The notes beneath the pieces were generated by a model, which saw only the letters and a list, made by a program, of their open reading frames with translations, was not told the origin of the DNA and did no database searches. This document shows, piece after piece, positions 51,770 to 64,000 of a DNA stretch of 64,000 nucleotides. Numbering within the stretch: position 1 is the first letter of the stretch; each line of letters opens with the position of its first letter. The stretch covers positions 114,369,504-114,433,503 of the forward strand of contig JALGPY010000004.1 of NCBI GenBank assembly GCA_023055425.1. The letters are read 5' to 3'. The position numbers and the translations under genes were made by a program. The DNA is from Linanthus parryae (lineage: Eukaryota; Streptophyta; Magnoliopsida; Ericales; Polemoniaceae).

Positions 51770-54700
51770 TGAGAGTTTTTAAATTCTAGTGTAATAATAT
51801 TAAATTCCACTAACGAAACTATCATGTTATCTACTATTCATCCGTAGAGTATGCTTTGTCTTGTTCTTTCAAGTTATTTCACGAGCATAATATACTGAAG
51901 AGATACAAGATATGTAGACGAACATGGCAAACTAAACTAAAAGAAAAGAACATAGGCCATTAAGTGAGTGGCTTGAGAAAATAAACACGAGAAACAAAAA
52001 GGAACAACCTCAAATCATGTATCTTAGTAGTCTATTAATTGTCGATCAATTCTATTAAGTATCAAAATTTAACCGATATCTTTTTGGGAAAATGTATTGT
52101 TATTCTCACCCAAGTTGGACAATATTTTCATTTATCAATGTATTTCTTCATCTACATCCCTCTCGAATTGTTAGACATATTAGCAATTCAACTTGTTAGA
52201 GTTCTTATCATATTTCTACGATTTGATTATCCACCAAAAATTGTAAATATATCTCTGCTTAAATTCTTCAATCTCCGTATGTAGAAGACGGACATTGATA
52301 TTAACAATTAATTCTTAGAGGAAAACAGTGTACGTTGTAGCTAGTTTCACTTCTATTTTCCCAAGTGTAACCGTGGAAGTAGCAAGAACATACCGTCTCA
52401 CAGTCCTTGAAAAAGATGAGAAATATGTGGCATTAGGTTAAATTTAAAATGGTAGACAACACATTTGAGGGTCACATATATGACTAATCTTGTAAACAAT
52501 ACAATTTTGTAATACTGGTAAAACAATATTTATAGTGTTGAAAGAGCAGGTGAGAGTAAACTTATAGATCATTCACGAAATAAACAACAGTGGCAGCAAG
52601 CATTAACTAAAACAGCAACAATGCATGAATCTTGATATGAACATTTAAATATGGTACAACTACTACAACCTATTTAAAATCTATGTATCGCATCACTGCT
52701 TCCATTTCAATAGATTGCTCAGTCAATGTTATCGAATGAGCCTCTATGTTCATGGAGTGCTGATGGATACACAAATACTATGAGATACTCTAGCCAAATA
52801 CTATGCATTGACAAATATGATGAGCTACTGCAAACACAGATTGGGGACATATGTCTTTCTCTTTTTCCCTCCAATGAATTAAGAAGCATCCTAAGAAATA
52901 TTTGCACAGAGAAGCATTTATGGATTTACCTATGAAACAAATATATATACCAATGCTAAGTTCTCCCAATACAAACAAAACTTCATCTCTTACTATTTTG
53001 AGATGGGCAAAATGAGGAAAATCTTTGAAGGAGAGATATAGCGGTCTTAAGATGCTTATAGACATAAGAAAACACACTTTAAAGAAAAGTAAAAAATAGG
53101 TAACAAGTGAAATTAGCATTTTAATTACTGATGGAATCCATAAAATTATTTATTGTCCTATCTTTAGAGGAAAAGGGGGGTTAAACTATGACCTCGCAGA
53201 CTGACTCGGAGATTTTCGACCTAGAAAACTGGATTGAGCACAAGTGAATAATTGTTCAGAAGGGGAAACCTTTCTAGAAGTGTTTCTTTATTGCATCAAG
53301 AGTTTTAGAACTAACCTGGACAGATAACACTAATTCAATGACAGCTTGAATCTCTCTGACACTTTCTCTTCCTGCAAATGTTCAGTACAATCGCAAATCG
53401 CAATAACTGTTGAACTTTGTGAAACTTGGTGTAAATATAAGGATGATACCGTACTATTCCCGTCAAAAAACTTGCTCCTATCTTCGATGTAAAAAACATG
53501 CAAGTGTCTTATTTTACACTTATAGATAGCAGTCGATTAAGAACAATTAAATTATCTTATGACCCATAACAGATCATAAAAATCATTCCAATCAAAGACA
53601 TACAACTCATGAAAGAACGAATGAATAACCTCTAATGGTATGTGCATCTTCCATCTACCAGAGTCTCTCCTCCCGTTATATGAAGTAACTTTTCAAGTTT
53701 CAAAAAGACTGAAAACAATGGCTGAAAAACTTTTGGTTGCTATGTTTCACTTAAACTGTTGCAGCTGAAAGATGAAAGCCTGATATGAGTGCGTATGTGG
53801 ATTAGTAAAGTTAAATCTGGAAGATAAAACGATTCATACGCAATACACTCGAGGTGGACTCCTTTGGTGGAGAAACCATATTATGTAACACCCGGACTAA
53901 GGTTTTAATCCAAGTCGAATCCCCAAATTCATCATAACAAGGAGACAAACAACAATCCACCAATCACTTCAACACATAATTCAAAATAGGCAAATTTGTT
54001 CAACAATATCAATAAAAACAGAGCCAATGAGAGAGAAGTCACTCAGGATTCAAAGAGCGGAACTCCCTTGTGATGAAAACAAGGTGAAATACAATTTTGT
54101 TGAAATTGGGACACAACAAATAATGGGGGCTTTTATTTTATAATTTTGAGGGGGGGGGGGGGGGGGGGGGAGGGGGTGGCTGTGTGAGAATTTCTTAAAG
54201 ATAGTGGTAAAATTGTAGTAGAGGATGCAAACTCAGGGATGTCCTATGCCCACCTTGGGTTAGACATAGGTCTGCCCCTGCCTACCACTGAGCTAACACC
54301 CATTTGCAACTACCAAGTTGTTAGTCGCATGCAAGAAAGAGTTGTTTCTATTCGGAATAAAAGTGAATCCTCAATCAAAACTAAAATCCTAATAAAGTTT
54401 GAGGGAAATAAGCTAGTCTATGATTGGGTTTGCATATACCATAAGGATAGAGGGACCTAGAGCTTCAGAGGCATGTTTGGTTAAATTTTTATTCACCTAA
54501 TAGGTAAGGGCATAGGGCTTACCTTCCCTCCTTTCGAACGAGAAGGGGAAAGAATACAAGAAAGTAGGTAGACTTACTTTTTCTGCAGAGGGTTTCTTTT
54601 GCTTCTCCATTGTGATTCAGTAGCCAATTTTCCAAGTTTTGTGTCCCTTCATGTTAGCTAATAACAGCAGACAGAAGCATTCAAGTGAAGTCCTGAACCG

Positions 54701-55085
54701 TAGACAACTCTCCTAGTCATATGACTAAATTGAATTGCTTGAGAATAGTGCCACCACAGACTTGTTGTAAGCTGGCCATTATTGACCATTCAAATAAAAT
54801 TTCTTAGCAAACGGGACTAAATATTTATTCTCCACTTACACTCATTTGCCATGTAGTGTATTGTTTCTTAGCAAACCGTAATTTTTCAATGCTATCTAGT
54901 CGTATCCTAATAAGCATATCAGCTCGAAAAAAAACTTTATGGACCTATGCATATGTAATGCTATACTGTACAGTCTCAAGTGATTTCCATGCAACAAAAA
55001 AAACAGCCTATTACCTCATAAAAAAGGGTTCAAAATAGATGGGCCTACACCATATATTCATATAATAAACTTTTAGCAATCATAG
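51770..55085. other. Gene-free stretch with scattered features
   Basis: It is mostly AT-rich. A minus-strand segment at about 53320-53375 has splice-like borders (TTTGCAG before, CAG|GTTAGT after) around an open 19-codon frame (ESVREIQAVIELVLSVQ), but no gene could be built around it. A poly-G run lies near 54151-54175. Open frames at 52726-52935 (plus) and 52790-53119 (minus) overlap on opposite strands and show no family. Confidence 0.3.
54151..54176. repeat. Poly-G homopolymer tract
   Basis: More than 20 consecutive G with one A before the last run. Its length is unreliable in most assemblies. Confidence 0.9.
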
Positions 55086-55285
55086 AGGCTTAAAAATTTG
55101 CGCTAGGGTTTACAGCTCCGAGCTGATCGGAGAACGCAGAGGCGGTCTTTGCGGCGACTGTGCTTCGATCGTTGCAGTGATTTGTGCTTGTTGGTTTCGC
55201 TTGCTCTAGGGTTCGTTCGCCCTGAGTTTTGTTCCCCTGCTCTGAAACTTCTCTATATTGATCGTTGCGCAACCTTCGCAGTAGC

Positions 55286-55879
55286 ATGGCGGCTGCAAGC
55301 AACGTCCTCTGGAACTTTGGGAAGCTCTCGATTGCAGAGGAAAGGGTCATCAAATTCGAAAGACAGTATGTTCTTCAAGCTATGAAAGAAAGAGGTCCAT
55401 TTCTGCTAGGAACGTTTTTGATGCCGATCCGATTCAATGTTTGGGCGATGAAAATCCTCTTCAAGAAAATTTGGCCACGAGGTGAGAAGGTCAGTATACA
55501 TGAACCAAGACCGAATAAATTCATCTTCAAGTTTCCAGCAGATGATGTGAGAAATCAAGTGCTCAATGGCGGCCCTTTGATATTCGACGATAATGTTCTT
55601 CTTCTGCATTCATGGAGTATTTCAACCAAGATTGACAGTGTATCTTTCGATAGTATCACAGTCTGGGTTCAAGTTCGAAATCTCCCGTTCTACTTGCAAA
55701 CGGAAGATGATCTCTGTATGGTGTTAAGCGACGTGGGACACATTCTCCAGGTGGATAACCGGATTCTTCCGAGTGCGGAGGGCGATTATATGAGAGCCCG
55801 TGTTTCTCTATCCCTCAAGGAACCTCTGCGACGGGGCTGTTATGTTGAGATTCTAGATGATCTTGAGTGGCATGATTTC
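55286..55879 (+). pseudogene. DUF4283 protein, LINE ORF1-like, cut by copia insertion
   Basis: The first 198 codons of a DUF4283-type protein, from the ATG at 55286 (the frame is open a little further upstream without an ATG). Typical features are FGKLSIAEERVIKFE, WPRGEKVSIHEPRPNKFIF, LNGGPLIFDDNVLLLHSWS, VWVQVRNLPFYL and the start of a YVEILDDLEW region. In plant L1 LINEs this domain begins ORF1 and is followed by a zinc knuckle; host proteins with the same domain also exist. The GC-rich leader from about 55100 (GCTAGGGTTTACAGCTCC) resembles a LINE 5' end. At 55880 a copia LTR interrupts the frame, and the downstream part lies beyond the window. LINE origin is likely but not proven. Confidence 0.75.
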
Positions 55880-57308
55880 TGTTGGAATAGATGTGCTAGA
55901 GGCAATCTAGTTTAGTATGAATTTGTATATGGCTAGAAAATTCATTTATTATTTATTGGATATTTAATATAATGAAGTCCTTAGATTTACAATCGTGTTG
56001 TTTATCTTAAATATCCCTAGTCAAGTATAATGATTAAATGGGACAATCATCTATAGACTAGTATGGGGTTGGATTGATATGGAGATATCACGATCCAACA
56101 CATAGGTGTGCATTACGGAATGTTGCACTGGATTGACCCATCACCGAGAAGGCTACATACATGTTATGTTGAGTCACAAGTGCTTCTCGGGTGCAATGGT
56201 ATTGTCATCCTTAGACTTGAAGTCACTAGATATTCTAGTTGTGGATCATTGTGATCTTGGTAGCGTTAAACGCTACACCGTGACTGGGTAGTTATAAAGG
56301 CGTGTACTGGATACAATGAGAAGCAAGCTTAGAGATCGTAGTGGACGTAGAGAGGATTTTCCCCTCCCACATAACGGGAGCAAATATCCTAGGCCACTCG
56401 AAGGATAGTGCTTATAGAATGTCTGGCCAGACAAATAAATCAATATGGGATATTGATGTTATTTGCACGAATAAGGCTATTCCATAGATCGAGAAACTAT
56501 GGATTGGATATACGAGTGTGACTTGTATGTCTCGTGTCCAATCCGGATATGGAGGCAAAGGGATGAGACAATTACTTGTACAAGGTTGTCTAGATGACTA
56601 TTCTATTAGTTGGCTAGAATGGATGTTTTGCTAGAAACCGCTCCATATTAGCAAATAGTTGCTACCAACTAGATAGAACCTATGGGGTCACACGCTATAT
56701 AGAGTTGTACTAGATTTGGGAATTAATTAATTGGATTAATTAATTAGAAGGATCACTTTGCAAACCCTTGCAAACTTAGTAGGGACTAATTTGCAAGGAA
56801 GGGACTAAATTGAATTCTAGTAGGACTAGAATAAGTCCTTTAGGTAGTTAACAAGGAGTTGTTGGACTATATAAAGGACCCTCCTTCCTTCCTTCCATAG
56901 AACTTATGCTCTTTAGAGATCATAACAAGAGTGGGAGAGAACAAAGGAGAGAGAGAGCAAGCAACAAGGGCCGAACCCGACCCTTGCCGCCGCCCCCTCA
57001 CCCCGTCGGCCAAAAAGAGGGCAGAGCCCCTCCTTTTTGTCTCGTTTTGCGTGATTCCTTCACCCTCCTCTCATTCCGGGCTAGCACCAAGGAGATTGGA
57101 GATCTAGGAACAACTCTAGGCGTGGATCAACTATAGAGAACGTGACACTATTCGCGTTTGAAGTCATCAAGGAGAACCCAAAGGTGTGTTTATGATTTCT
57201 TACCTTCACTATCGTTATGCATCTAGACTTGTGATCCTTGGAGGGTTTTGCATGGTTATTTGTTTGATTATGCTTCTGTTTGCGCGATCCATGAATCAAA
57301 ACCCTACA
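55880..57308 (+). repeat. 5' LTR of the young copia
   Basis: It starts TGTTGGAATAGATG and ends AACCCTACA, 1,429 bp. TATA box CTATATAAAGG at 56868-56878. The open frame at 56106-56291 recurs identically in the 3' LTR and is not a gene. Confidence 0.93.
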
Positions 57309-57309
57309 G

Positions 57310-57322
57310 TGGTATCAGAGCC
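57310..57322 (+). other. Primer-binding site, initiator tRNA-Met
   Basis: TGGTATCAGAGCC, one base inside the 5' LTR end. Confidence 0.92.
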
Positions 57323-58992
57323 ACAGGTCATAGAGCATAAACGTAGTTTATGTGTTACATTCTTGTTGTTTTACACCTTAAATTGTTGTTTATCGCGTAA
57401 AACAAGACAACTCAAGCATGGGATGCAATTTGTCAACAATTACCCATAACAAGATCCAATTTTTGCATTGGATGCATGAATTGGTGAGTTTGAGAAATTT
57501 TAGGATCTTAGATCTAGGGTTTGGGCATCCTTGGGGAAGAAGGAGTTCTCCCAAAACAAGGAAACAACCAAACTTGGGCTCCAAGCAAGGAGGTTGTTTT
57601 GGAAACAACCTCCATAAGGAGGTTCGGCCCCCTAGGGGACCGCCCCCTTGCTTGCCGCCCAAGATTGGCCGCCCTAAGGGGCCGGGCGGCCCTAACCCGC
57701 GGGCCTAGCTTGCGGGTTTTGGGCCGGGCCGGCCCTAGGGCCTTATGGTTCACTTTGTTGGGCCCGGGCAATTGGATTGTTGGGCCCCATGGACCGTTTT
57801 AACCCTAGAAATCCTAAAATCAATTAAAATTGACCAAGCGCGTTAAAATTGAATTTTAACTGTTTATGTGCAAATCGCATGGTGATTGGATATGGCCTTA
57901 GGATGTGGTTTGATGTGGATGTTTAATTTTGTGATTTGGTTTTACGGCCTGCGAGCTGATCAATTAATTGTAATAATTAATTAGGGTTTTATGGCCTGCG
58001 TGCCATTTTTTTTTCTCAACTTGTGAGATTTATTTTATTTAGTATAGATAATAGCTAGTGCTAGATAAAGTAGATTGTTAGCCAAGATTGGAGAAAAGAA
58101 GCCCAAAGCCAAAGAAGCCACAAAAGATGGAGCATGGAGCATGGAGCATACCACATGACTATGAAGGATGGACCAAAAGATCAAGACGCATGGAGATGTG
58201 TTTGCTTAGGGTTCATAGATAATTCCATTGGCTTGGAATTATCTTAGTCTAGAAAAGGCCATATCCACATCACGTTTAATTTCTGTTTTGTGGTTGTTTA
58301 TTTATTGTCTTATTATTTGTGTGGTTGGTGTATGGATGATGCATGCAATTAGGATAATAAGATAATTAGACAACCCGGATCTATTATTTGGAGTTGTGCC
58401 CAAACTCAAATAGATAGATTAGTTGATATTGATCAACAAAACAATTAAAATTGAATTGAAAAATCCCTCAAAAATTCAATATTGTGTTCTTGCCTTCTCG
58501 TTATTTAAACACTCATTATCATCATTATTTATCAAGTTCGTGCGTGCCAAAGCATGGCGACTTGGTTCATAATGATGGAATGCGATGGCACGTAACAATG
58601 TGCAATTGTTTAGATAAGAGGTTGAACACAACTAGGCTATTAATTCGATTAAGAAACCTAGAGGCAATCAATTGGGATTATCCATATGATGGATAAATAA
58701 GGAGTTATTTGCCCGATTGAACCAAGAGTTGCATATGGGATGCAATTGGAAATCGTTCCTACCTAGAAGTAATCAAATTATGGGTGACTTGCCAAAGCAA
58801 GCTCATAAGGAGATGAAAAGATGGATCTTGGCCCACTAGAAAATATAAGGATATTTTCCGCATTAATATCTTGAGGGTTATTAATCCGTAGAAAAATAGT
58901 GGGAGCTATATTTAATAAACTAGCCATTATTAAATATAGTCAAAAATTCACAAATACTAAAACTTGCGTATTTTCCTTTTGTAGAATTCCAA
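57323..58992 (+). other. Long untranslated leader of the young copia
   Basis: About 1.67 kb between primer site and gag. It contains a GC-rich block at 57600-57790 (GGGCCGGGC words) and several short open frames on both strands. No coding family is recognised. Leaders of this length are known in some copia lineages. Confidence 0.6.
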
Positions 58993-59949
58993 ATGGCAAA
59001 CAACTCATCGAGTTCACAACATTCCCTACGATCTGTCCTTGAGAAGGACAAGCTCTCTGGAACCAACTTTCTTGATTGATACAGAAACTTGAGAATTGTT
59101 CTCAAGCAAGAGAAGAAACTGTATGCAATAGAGGAGCATGTTCCAGAAGGTCCAGAGAATCAGACACCTGTTGCCTTAAAGGCGTATCAAAAGCGTATTG
59201 ATGACGCTAATGATGCGGCCTGCCTAATGCTTTGCACCATGACCTCTGAGCTTCAGAAGCAACATGAGAACATGAATGCTGTCGATATGATCGAACATCT
59301 AAAGCAGCTCTTCCAAGAGCAGGCTAGGGTAGAGAGGTATGAGGTCTCAAAGGCACTGTTCAAATGTCATCTGGCAGAAGGGAACCCGGTGGGACCCCAT
59401 GTACTCCGAATGATCGGGTACTTGGAGAATCTCGCCTGGCTTGGGTTCCCGGTCGGCCAAGAGTTGGCAACCGATCTCGTGTTGCAATCGTTGCCCGAGA
59501 GTTATGGACAGTTCATTATGAACTATAACATGAACGAGATCGTTAAACCACTGCCAGATTTGCTCGACATGTTGAGGACGGCTGAACAGAGCATCAACAA
59601 GGGTAAGGGCAAGGCCATTATGATGGTGCATAAAGGAAAGGGCAAAAAGTTTGCCTCTTCCTCCAAGGGCAAAGGCAAGTCAGTTGCCAAGTCCAAGGAA
59701 CAAGCCCTTAAGCCTGTTGGTGGCATTGCCAAGGTCGTGACTAAGGGTGAGTGTCACTACTGCAGTCAACCTGGACACTGGAGGAGGAACTGCCCAAAAT
59801 ATCTGGAGGACAAGAGGCTTGGAATAGTGATTCCACCACCACCAGGTATTTTTGTTGTAGATGTCAATTTAACTGTCTCTACATCATGGGTATTAGATAC
59901 TGGATGTGGATCTCATATTTGTCGAAATGCAGGATCTAAAGAGAAGTAA
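58993..59949 (+). pseudogene. Copia Gag with a nonsense codon and 3' frameshift
   Basis: The start ATG at 58993 opens MANNSSSSQHSLRSVLEKDK, but an in-frame TGA lies at about 59077-59079, where this Gag family has a Trp. Beyond it the frame stays open: Gag core (LMLCTMTSELQKQ, FKCHLAEGNPVGPHVLRMIG), a Lys/Gly-rich linker and a CCHC knuckle CHYCSQPGHWRRNC near 59755-59796. The protease motif WVLDTGCGSHIC follows at about 59887. The frame is then lost near 59926-59930, before pol, consistent with a missing base. These two lesions separate Gag from an otherwise open pol. Confidence 0.9.
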
Positions 59950-62941
59950 AAGATTGGCTAAAGGGGAGGTAGATCTGCGCGTTGGGAATGGAGCAAAGGT
60001 TGCTGCGTTGGCCATAGGCGTGTGCGAGCTATCTCTGCCTTCAGGATTAGTTTTAGAATTAAATAATTGCTATTTTGTGCCTGCTATGAGCAGAAACATT
60101 ATTTCTATTTCTTGTTTGGACAAGGAAGGTTTTATTATTTCAATAAAGAACAATTGTTGTTCCTTTTATTTGAATAATATTCACTATTTTAGTGCGCAAT
60201 TATTTAATGGACTTTATGTCCTTGATCTAAGCAATCCTGTCTACAACATTAATACCAAGCGGATTAAAATAAATTATTTAAATCCTGCTTACTTATGGCA
60301 TTGTCGTTTAGGCCACATAAATGAGAAACGTGTATCTAGACTCCATAAGGATGGATTACTAGACTCATTTGATTTTGAATCATATGAGACATGTGAGGCT
60401 TGTTTATTGGGAAAAATGACAAAGTCCCCTTTCAATAAGAAAGGTGAGAGGACTAGTGAGCAATTGGCACTCATACATACCGATGTGTGTGGGCCGTTTG
60501 CCACGCCTGCCAGGGGTGGTTATGTCTACTTCATTACATTTACTGATGATTACAGTAGATATGGATTTGTGTACCTTATGAGGGCAAAATCCGAATCCTT
60601 TGAAGTGTTCAAAGAATTCAAGAATGAAGTAGAAAAGCAACTTGGCAAAAGTATTAAGGCTCTACGATCGGATCGTGGAGGAGAATACTTGAGCCAAGAG
60701 TTTGACGACTATCTTAGAGAGTGTGGGATCGTGTCCCAACTCACTCCACCCGGAACGCCACAATGGAATGGCGTGTCCGAGAGGAGGAATCGAACCCTAT
60801 TGGATATGGTTCGGTCTATGATGTGTCAAACCGATCTTCCATTATCATTTTGGGGCTACGCTCTATTAAGTGCAGCTTTCACCATTAACCGTGTTCCATC
60901 TAAATCAGTCATGAAGACACCATATGTGATGTGGAGTGGGAGGCGTCCCACACTGTCGTTCATGAGGATTTGGGGCTGCGATGTCTATGTAAAACGTTTA
61001 CAATCAGACAAGCTAGGGCCTAAATCGGATAAGTGTAAATTTGTGGGGTACCCTAAGGAAACTAAGGGATACTACTTCTACAATCCAACCGAGAACAAAG
61101 TGTTTGTTGCTCGGACCAGCGTGTTTCTAGAAAGAGAGTTTGTCTCTAAAGAAGCAAGTGGGAGGAATGTAGAACTTGAAGAAGTTCAAGAACCACAAAT
61201 CACTGAACCGATTATGGAACATGAACAGGAATCACAAGCAGTTGTGGATCCACCTGTTCAGGTAACACAAGAGCTTCGTAGATCTAGTAGAGTGCGCCAG
61301 GAACCCGAGAGGTACGGACTTCTCGTGACTGATTCCGGTGACACGATGCTCATAGATGATGAGCCTACTACCTATGAGGAGGCCATGAGTGGCCCAGACT
61401 CGCAGAAGTGGCTTGAGGCCATGAGATCTGAGATGGAATCCATGTATACCAACAAAGTATGGACTTTGGTGGAACCACCTGATGGGGCGCGGCCCATAGG
61501 GTGCAAGTGGGTCTTCAAGAAGAAGATCGACATGGATGGTAATGTGATTACCTATAAGGGCCGATTGGTGGCTAAAGGATTCAGACAGATTCATGGTATT
61601 GACTATGATGAAACCTTTTCACCAGTCGCTATGACCAAATCCATCCGAATCCTACTTGCGATTGCAGCATACTACGACTATGAGATTTGGCAGATGGATG
61701 TCAAAACAGCATTCCTGTATGGGAATCTCCTCGAGGACGTGTATATGATACAGCCGGAAGGTTTTGAGGATCCAAAGCAAGCCAACAAAGTCTGTAAACT
61801 ACAACGATCCATTTATGGATTGAAGCAAGCTTCTAGGAGTTGGAATCGACGTTTTGATGAAGTGGTCAAAGAGTTTGGCTTCATCAGAAACGAAGATGAG
61901 TCTTGTGTCTACAAGAAGGTTAGTGGGAGCTCTGTAGCTTTTCTGGTCTTGTATGTGGATGACATACTACTCATTGGAAACGACATTCCCATGCTGCAAT
62001 CTGTGAAAGATTGGCTAGGAAAGTGTTTCTCAATGAAGGACTTAGGGGAAGCAGCCTATATACTCGGTATAAAGATCTATAGAGATAGATCTAAGAGGTT
62101 GCTAGGCCTAAGTCAAAGTACATATATTGACAAGGTGTTGAAACGGTTCAGCATGCAAGATTCCAAGAAGGGATTCTTGCCCATGTCACATGGAATCACT
62201 CTTTCGAAGAGTGGTTGTCCTTCCAATGAGATTGAGAAGGAACGCATGAGTAGAATTCCCTATGCCTCGGCCATAGGATCTATCATGTACGCCATGTTAT
62301 GTACTAGACCAGATGTGTCATATGCCTTGAGTATGACAAGCAGATACCAATCCAATCCGGGTGAGAGTCACTGGATTGCTGTCAAGAACATCCTAAAGTA
62401 CTTGAGAAGAACTAAGGATGCTTTCTTGATGTTTGGCGGTGAGGAAGAGTTGCGTGTAAGGGGTTACACTGATGCAAGCTTCCAAACCGATAGAGATGAC
62501 TTTAGATCACAATCGGGATATGTGTTTTGCCTGAATGGAGCAGCGGTGAGCTGGAAGAGTTCCAAGCAAGAGACGGTAGCTGATTCTACAACAGAGGCTG
62601 AGTACATTGCTGCAAATGGCGCAGCAAAGGAGGCTGTTTGGATCAGAAAGTTTGTTTCTGAACTTGGTGTGGTCCCTAGCATTGCGGATCCAGTGGAGTT
62701 GTTTTGTGACAACACTGGGGCGATCGCGCAATCAAAGGAACCCAGATCGCACCAGAAGTCCAAGCATGTGCTCAGGAAGTTTCATCTGATTCGAGATATT
62801 ATCGATAGAGGATACGTTCGGATATGCAAGATTCCTACAGATGATAATCTGTCAGACCCGCTTACGAAGCCTCTCACGCAGTGGAAGCATGAAGGGCACA
62901 CTAGGAGTATGGGCATACGAGATGCGCCAGATTGGCTCTAG
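59931..62941 (+). CDS. Copia Pol (protease end, integrase, RT, RNase H), open frame
   Basis: An uninterrupted frame of about 1,000 codons ending in TAG at 62939-62941. The domains in order are: protease remainder; integrase zinc region (WHCRLGHINE, CEACLLGK) and core (HTDVCGPF, FTDDYSRYGF, SDRGGEYLSQ, WNGVSERRNR); RT (GCKWVFKKKI, GRLVAKGFRQ, IYGLKQASRSWN, active site YVDDILLIGND); RNase H (YTDASFQTD, STTEAEYIAA, CDNTGAIAQ, SKHVLRKFHLI). There is no ATG at the true start because pol is normally read as part of one Gag-Pol polyprotein; the open frame continues from gag after a frameshift. Enzymatic residues all look intact. Its product could act only if translated independently of the broken gag. 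Confidence 0.92.
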
Positions 62942-62955
62942 TGCAAGTGGGAGAC

Positions 62956-64000
62956 TGTTGGAATAGATGCCCTAGAGGCAATCTAGTTTAGTATGAATTT
63001 GTATATGGCTAGAAAATTCATTTATTATTTATTGGATATTTAATATAATGAAGTCCTTAGATTTACAATCGTGTTGTTTATCTTAAATATCCCTAGTCAA
63101 GTATAATGATTAAATGGGACAATCATCTATAGACTAGTATGGGGTTGGATTGATATGGAGATATCACGATCCAACACATAGGTGTGCATTACGGAATGTT
63201 GCACTGGATTGACCCATCACCGAGAAGGCTACATACATGTTATGTTGAGTCACAAGTGCTTCTCGGGTGCAATGGTATTGTCATCCTTAGACTTGAAGTC
63301 ACTAGATATTCTAGTTGTGGATCATTGTGATCTTGGTAGCGTTAAACGCTACACCGTGACTGGGTAGTTATAAAGGCGTGTACTGGATACAATGAGAAGC
63401 AAGCTTAGAGATCGTAGTGGACGTAGAGAGGATTTGCCCCTCCCACATAACGGGAGCAAATATCCTAGGCCACTCGAAGGATAGTGCTTATAGAATGTCT
63501 GGCCAGACTCAAATAAATCAATATGGGATATTGATGTTATTTGCACGAATAAGGCTATTCCATAGATCGAGAAACTATGGATTGGATATACGAGTGTGAC
63601 TTGTATGTCTCGTGTCCAATCCGGATATGGAGGCAAAGGGATGAGACAATTACTTGTACAAGGTTGTCTAGATGACTATTCTATTAGTTGGCTAGAATGG
63701 ATGTTTTGCTAGAAACCGCTCCATATTAGCAAATAGTTGCTACCAACTAGATAGAACCTATGGGGTCACACGCTATATAGAGTTGTACTAGATTTGGGAA
63801 TTAATTAATTGGATTAATTAATTAGAAGGATCACTTTGCAAACCCTTGCAAACTTAGTAGGGACTAATTTGCAAGGAAGGGACTAAATTGAATTCTAGTA
63901 GGACTAGAATAAGTCCTTTAGGTAGTTAACAAGGAGTTGTTGGACTATATAAAGGACCCTCCTTCCTTCCTTCCATAGAACTTATGCTCTTTAGAGATCA
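62956..64000 (+). repeat. 3' LTR of the young copia, partial
   Basis: It starts TGTTGGAATAGATG after the polypurine tract and matches the 5' LTR to the window end. TATA box at about 63944-63954. Confidence 0.95.

Larger units (their letters stand above)
55880..64000 (+). mobile_element. Young copia element, runs off the window end
   Basis: The 5' LTR (55880-57308) is followed by the initiator tRNA-Met primer site, a long leader, gag, pol, a polypurine tract (GTGGGAGAC) and a 3' LTR (from 62956) cut by the window end. The left target base run is ATTTC (55875-55879). Over the 1,045 bases of 3' LTR in view I count about three substitutions and one 2-bp indel against the 5' LTR, so the insertion is recent. 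It sits inside the DUF4283 gene. Confidence 0.95.

Noticed and set aside
55265..55285. Upstream start for the DUF4283 gene
   Set aside because: The frame is open but begins with a non-ATG codon; the ATG at 55286 starts the conserved sequence.
56106..56291. 61-codon open frame, repeated at 63182-63367
   Set aside because: Both copies lie in the two LTRs of the same copia element, so the identity comes from LTR duplication, not from coding constraint.

Overview
This is a window of a flowering-plant nuclear genome. The evidence is a plant-type cytosolic sulfotransferase (SULT/SOT) cluster, an F-box gene of the F-box-associated-domain type, plant Ty1/copia elements primed by initiator tRNA-Met, and a Ty3/gypsy element of the plant Tat type (second RNase H domain, plant-mobile-domain gene on the opposite strand). 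The species cannot be named from the sequence. Most of the window is transposable-element DNA. I found no tRNA, rRNA or CRISPR.

Layout. 1-2079: 3' part of a decayed copia element with its 3' LTR. 2085-5641 and 12781-15930: a direct duplication, each copy carrying one intact sulfotransferase gene (minus strand, 3267-4274 and 13962-14990) with matching 5' leaders. Between the copies lie a truncated minus-strand copia (5647-7710), a frameshifted F-box gene (8719-9979) and a complete gag-only copia-type element (10474-12656, TSD CTACA). From 15.9 to 24.2 kb there is little recognisable coding DNA. It holds a retroposon-like unit flanked by a 13-bp direct repeat (17106-18294), a short non-autonomous LTR element (18480-20187, TSD CACCT) and a solo LTR (20221-22096, TSD GTTTC).

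24248-45993 is one nested insertion. A copia element (TSD CATTT) has a 15.3-kb Tat-type gypsy element (30479-45740) inside its 3' LTR. The gypsy element runs on the minus strand: gag-protease, then pol with RT, two RNase H domains and integrase. Its long 3' region carries about 17 hairpin-containing tandem repeats and, on the opposite strand, an intron-containing plant-mobile-domain (PMD) gene of about 1.2-1.3 kb of codons. This PMD gene plus repeat array is the most unusual system in the window.

Right of the nest: a decayed sulfotransferase pseudogene in the opposite orientation (46284-46840), a copia gag remnant, then about 8 kb of AT-rich DNA with Helitron-like ends, a hAT-like MITE and a 294-bp-period direct repeat. 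At 55.1 kb begins a DUF4283 (LINE ORF1-like) gene, cut by a young copia element (55880 to beyond the window end) whose pol is open but whose gag has a nonsense codon and a frameshift.

The non-TE genes are the two sulfotransferases (PAPS-dependent sulfonation of small molecules in the cytosol) and the F-box remnant (SCF ubiquitin-ligase adaptor family). Coordinates of LTRs and TSDs were read by eye and may be off by a base.
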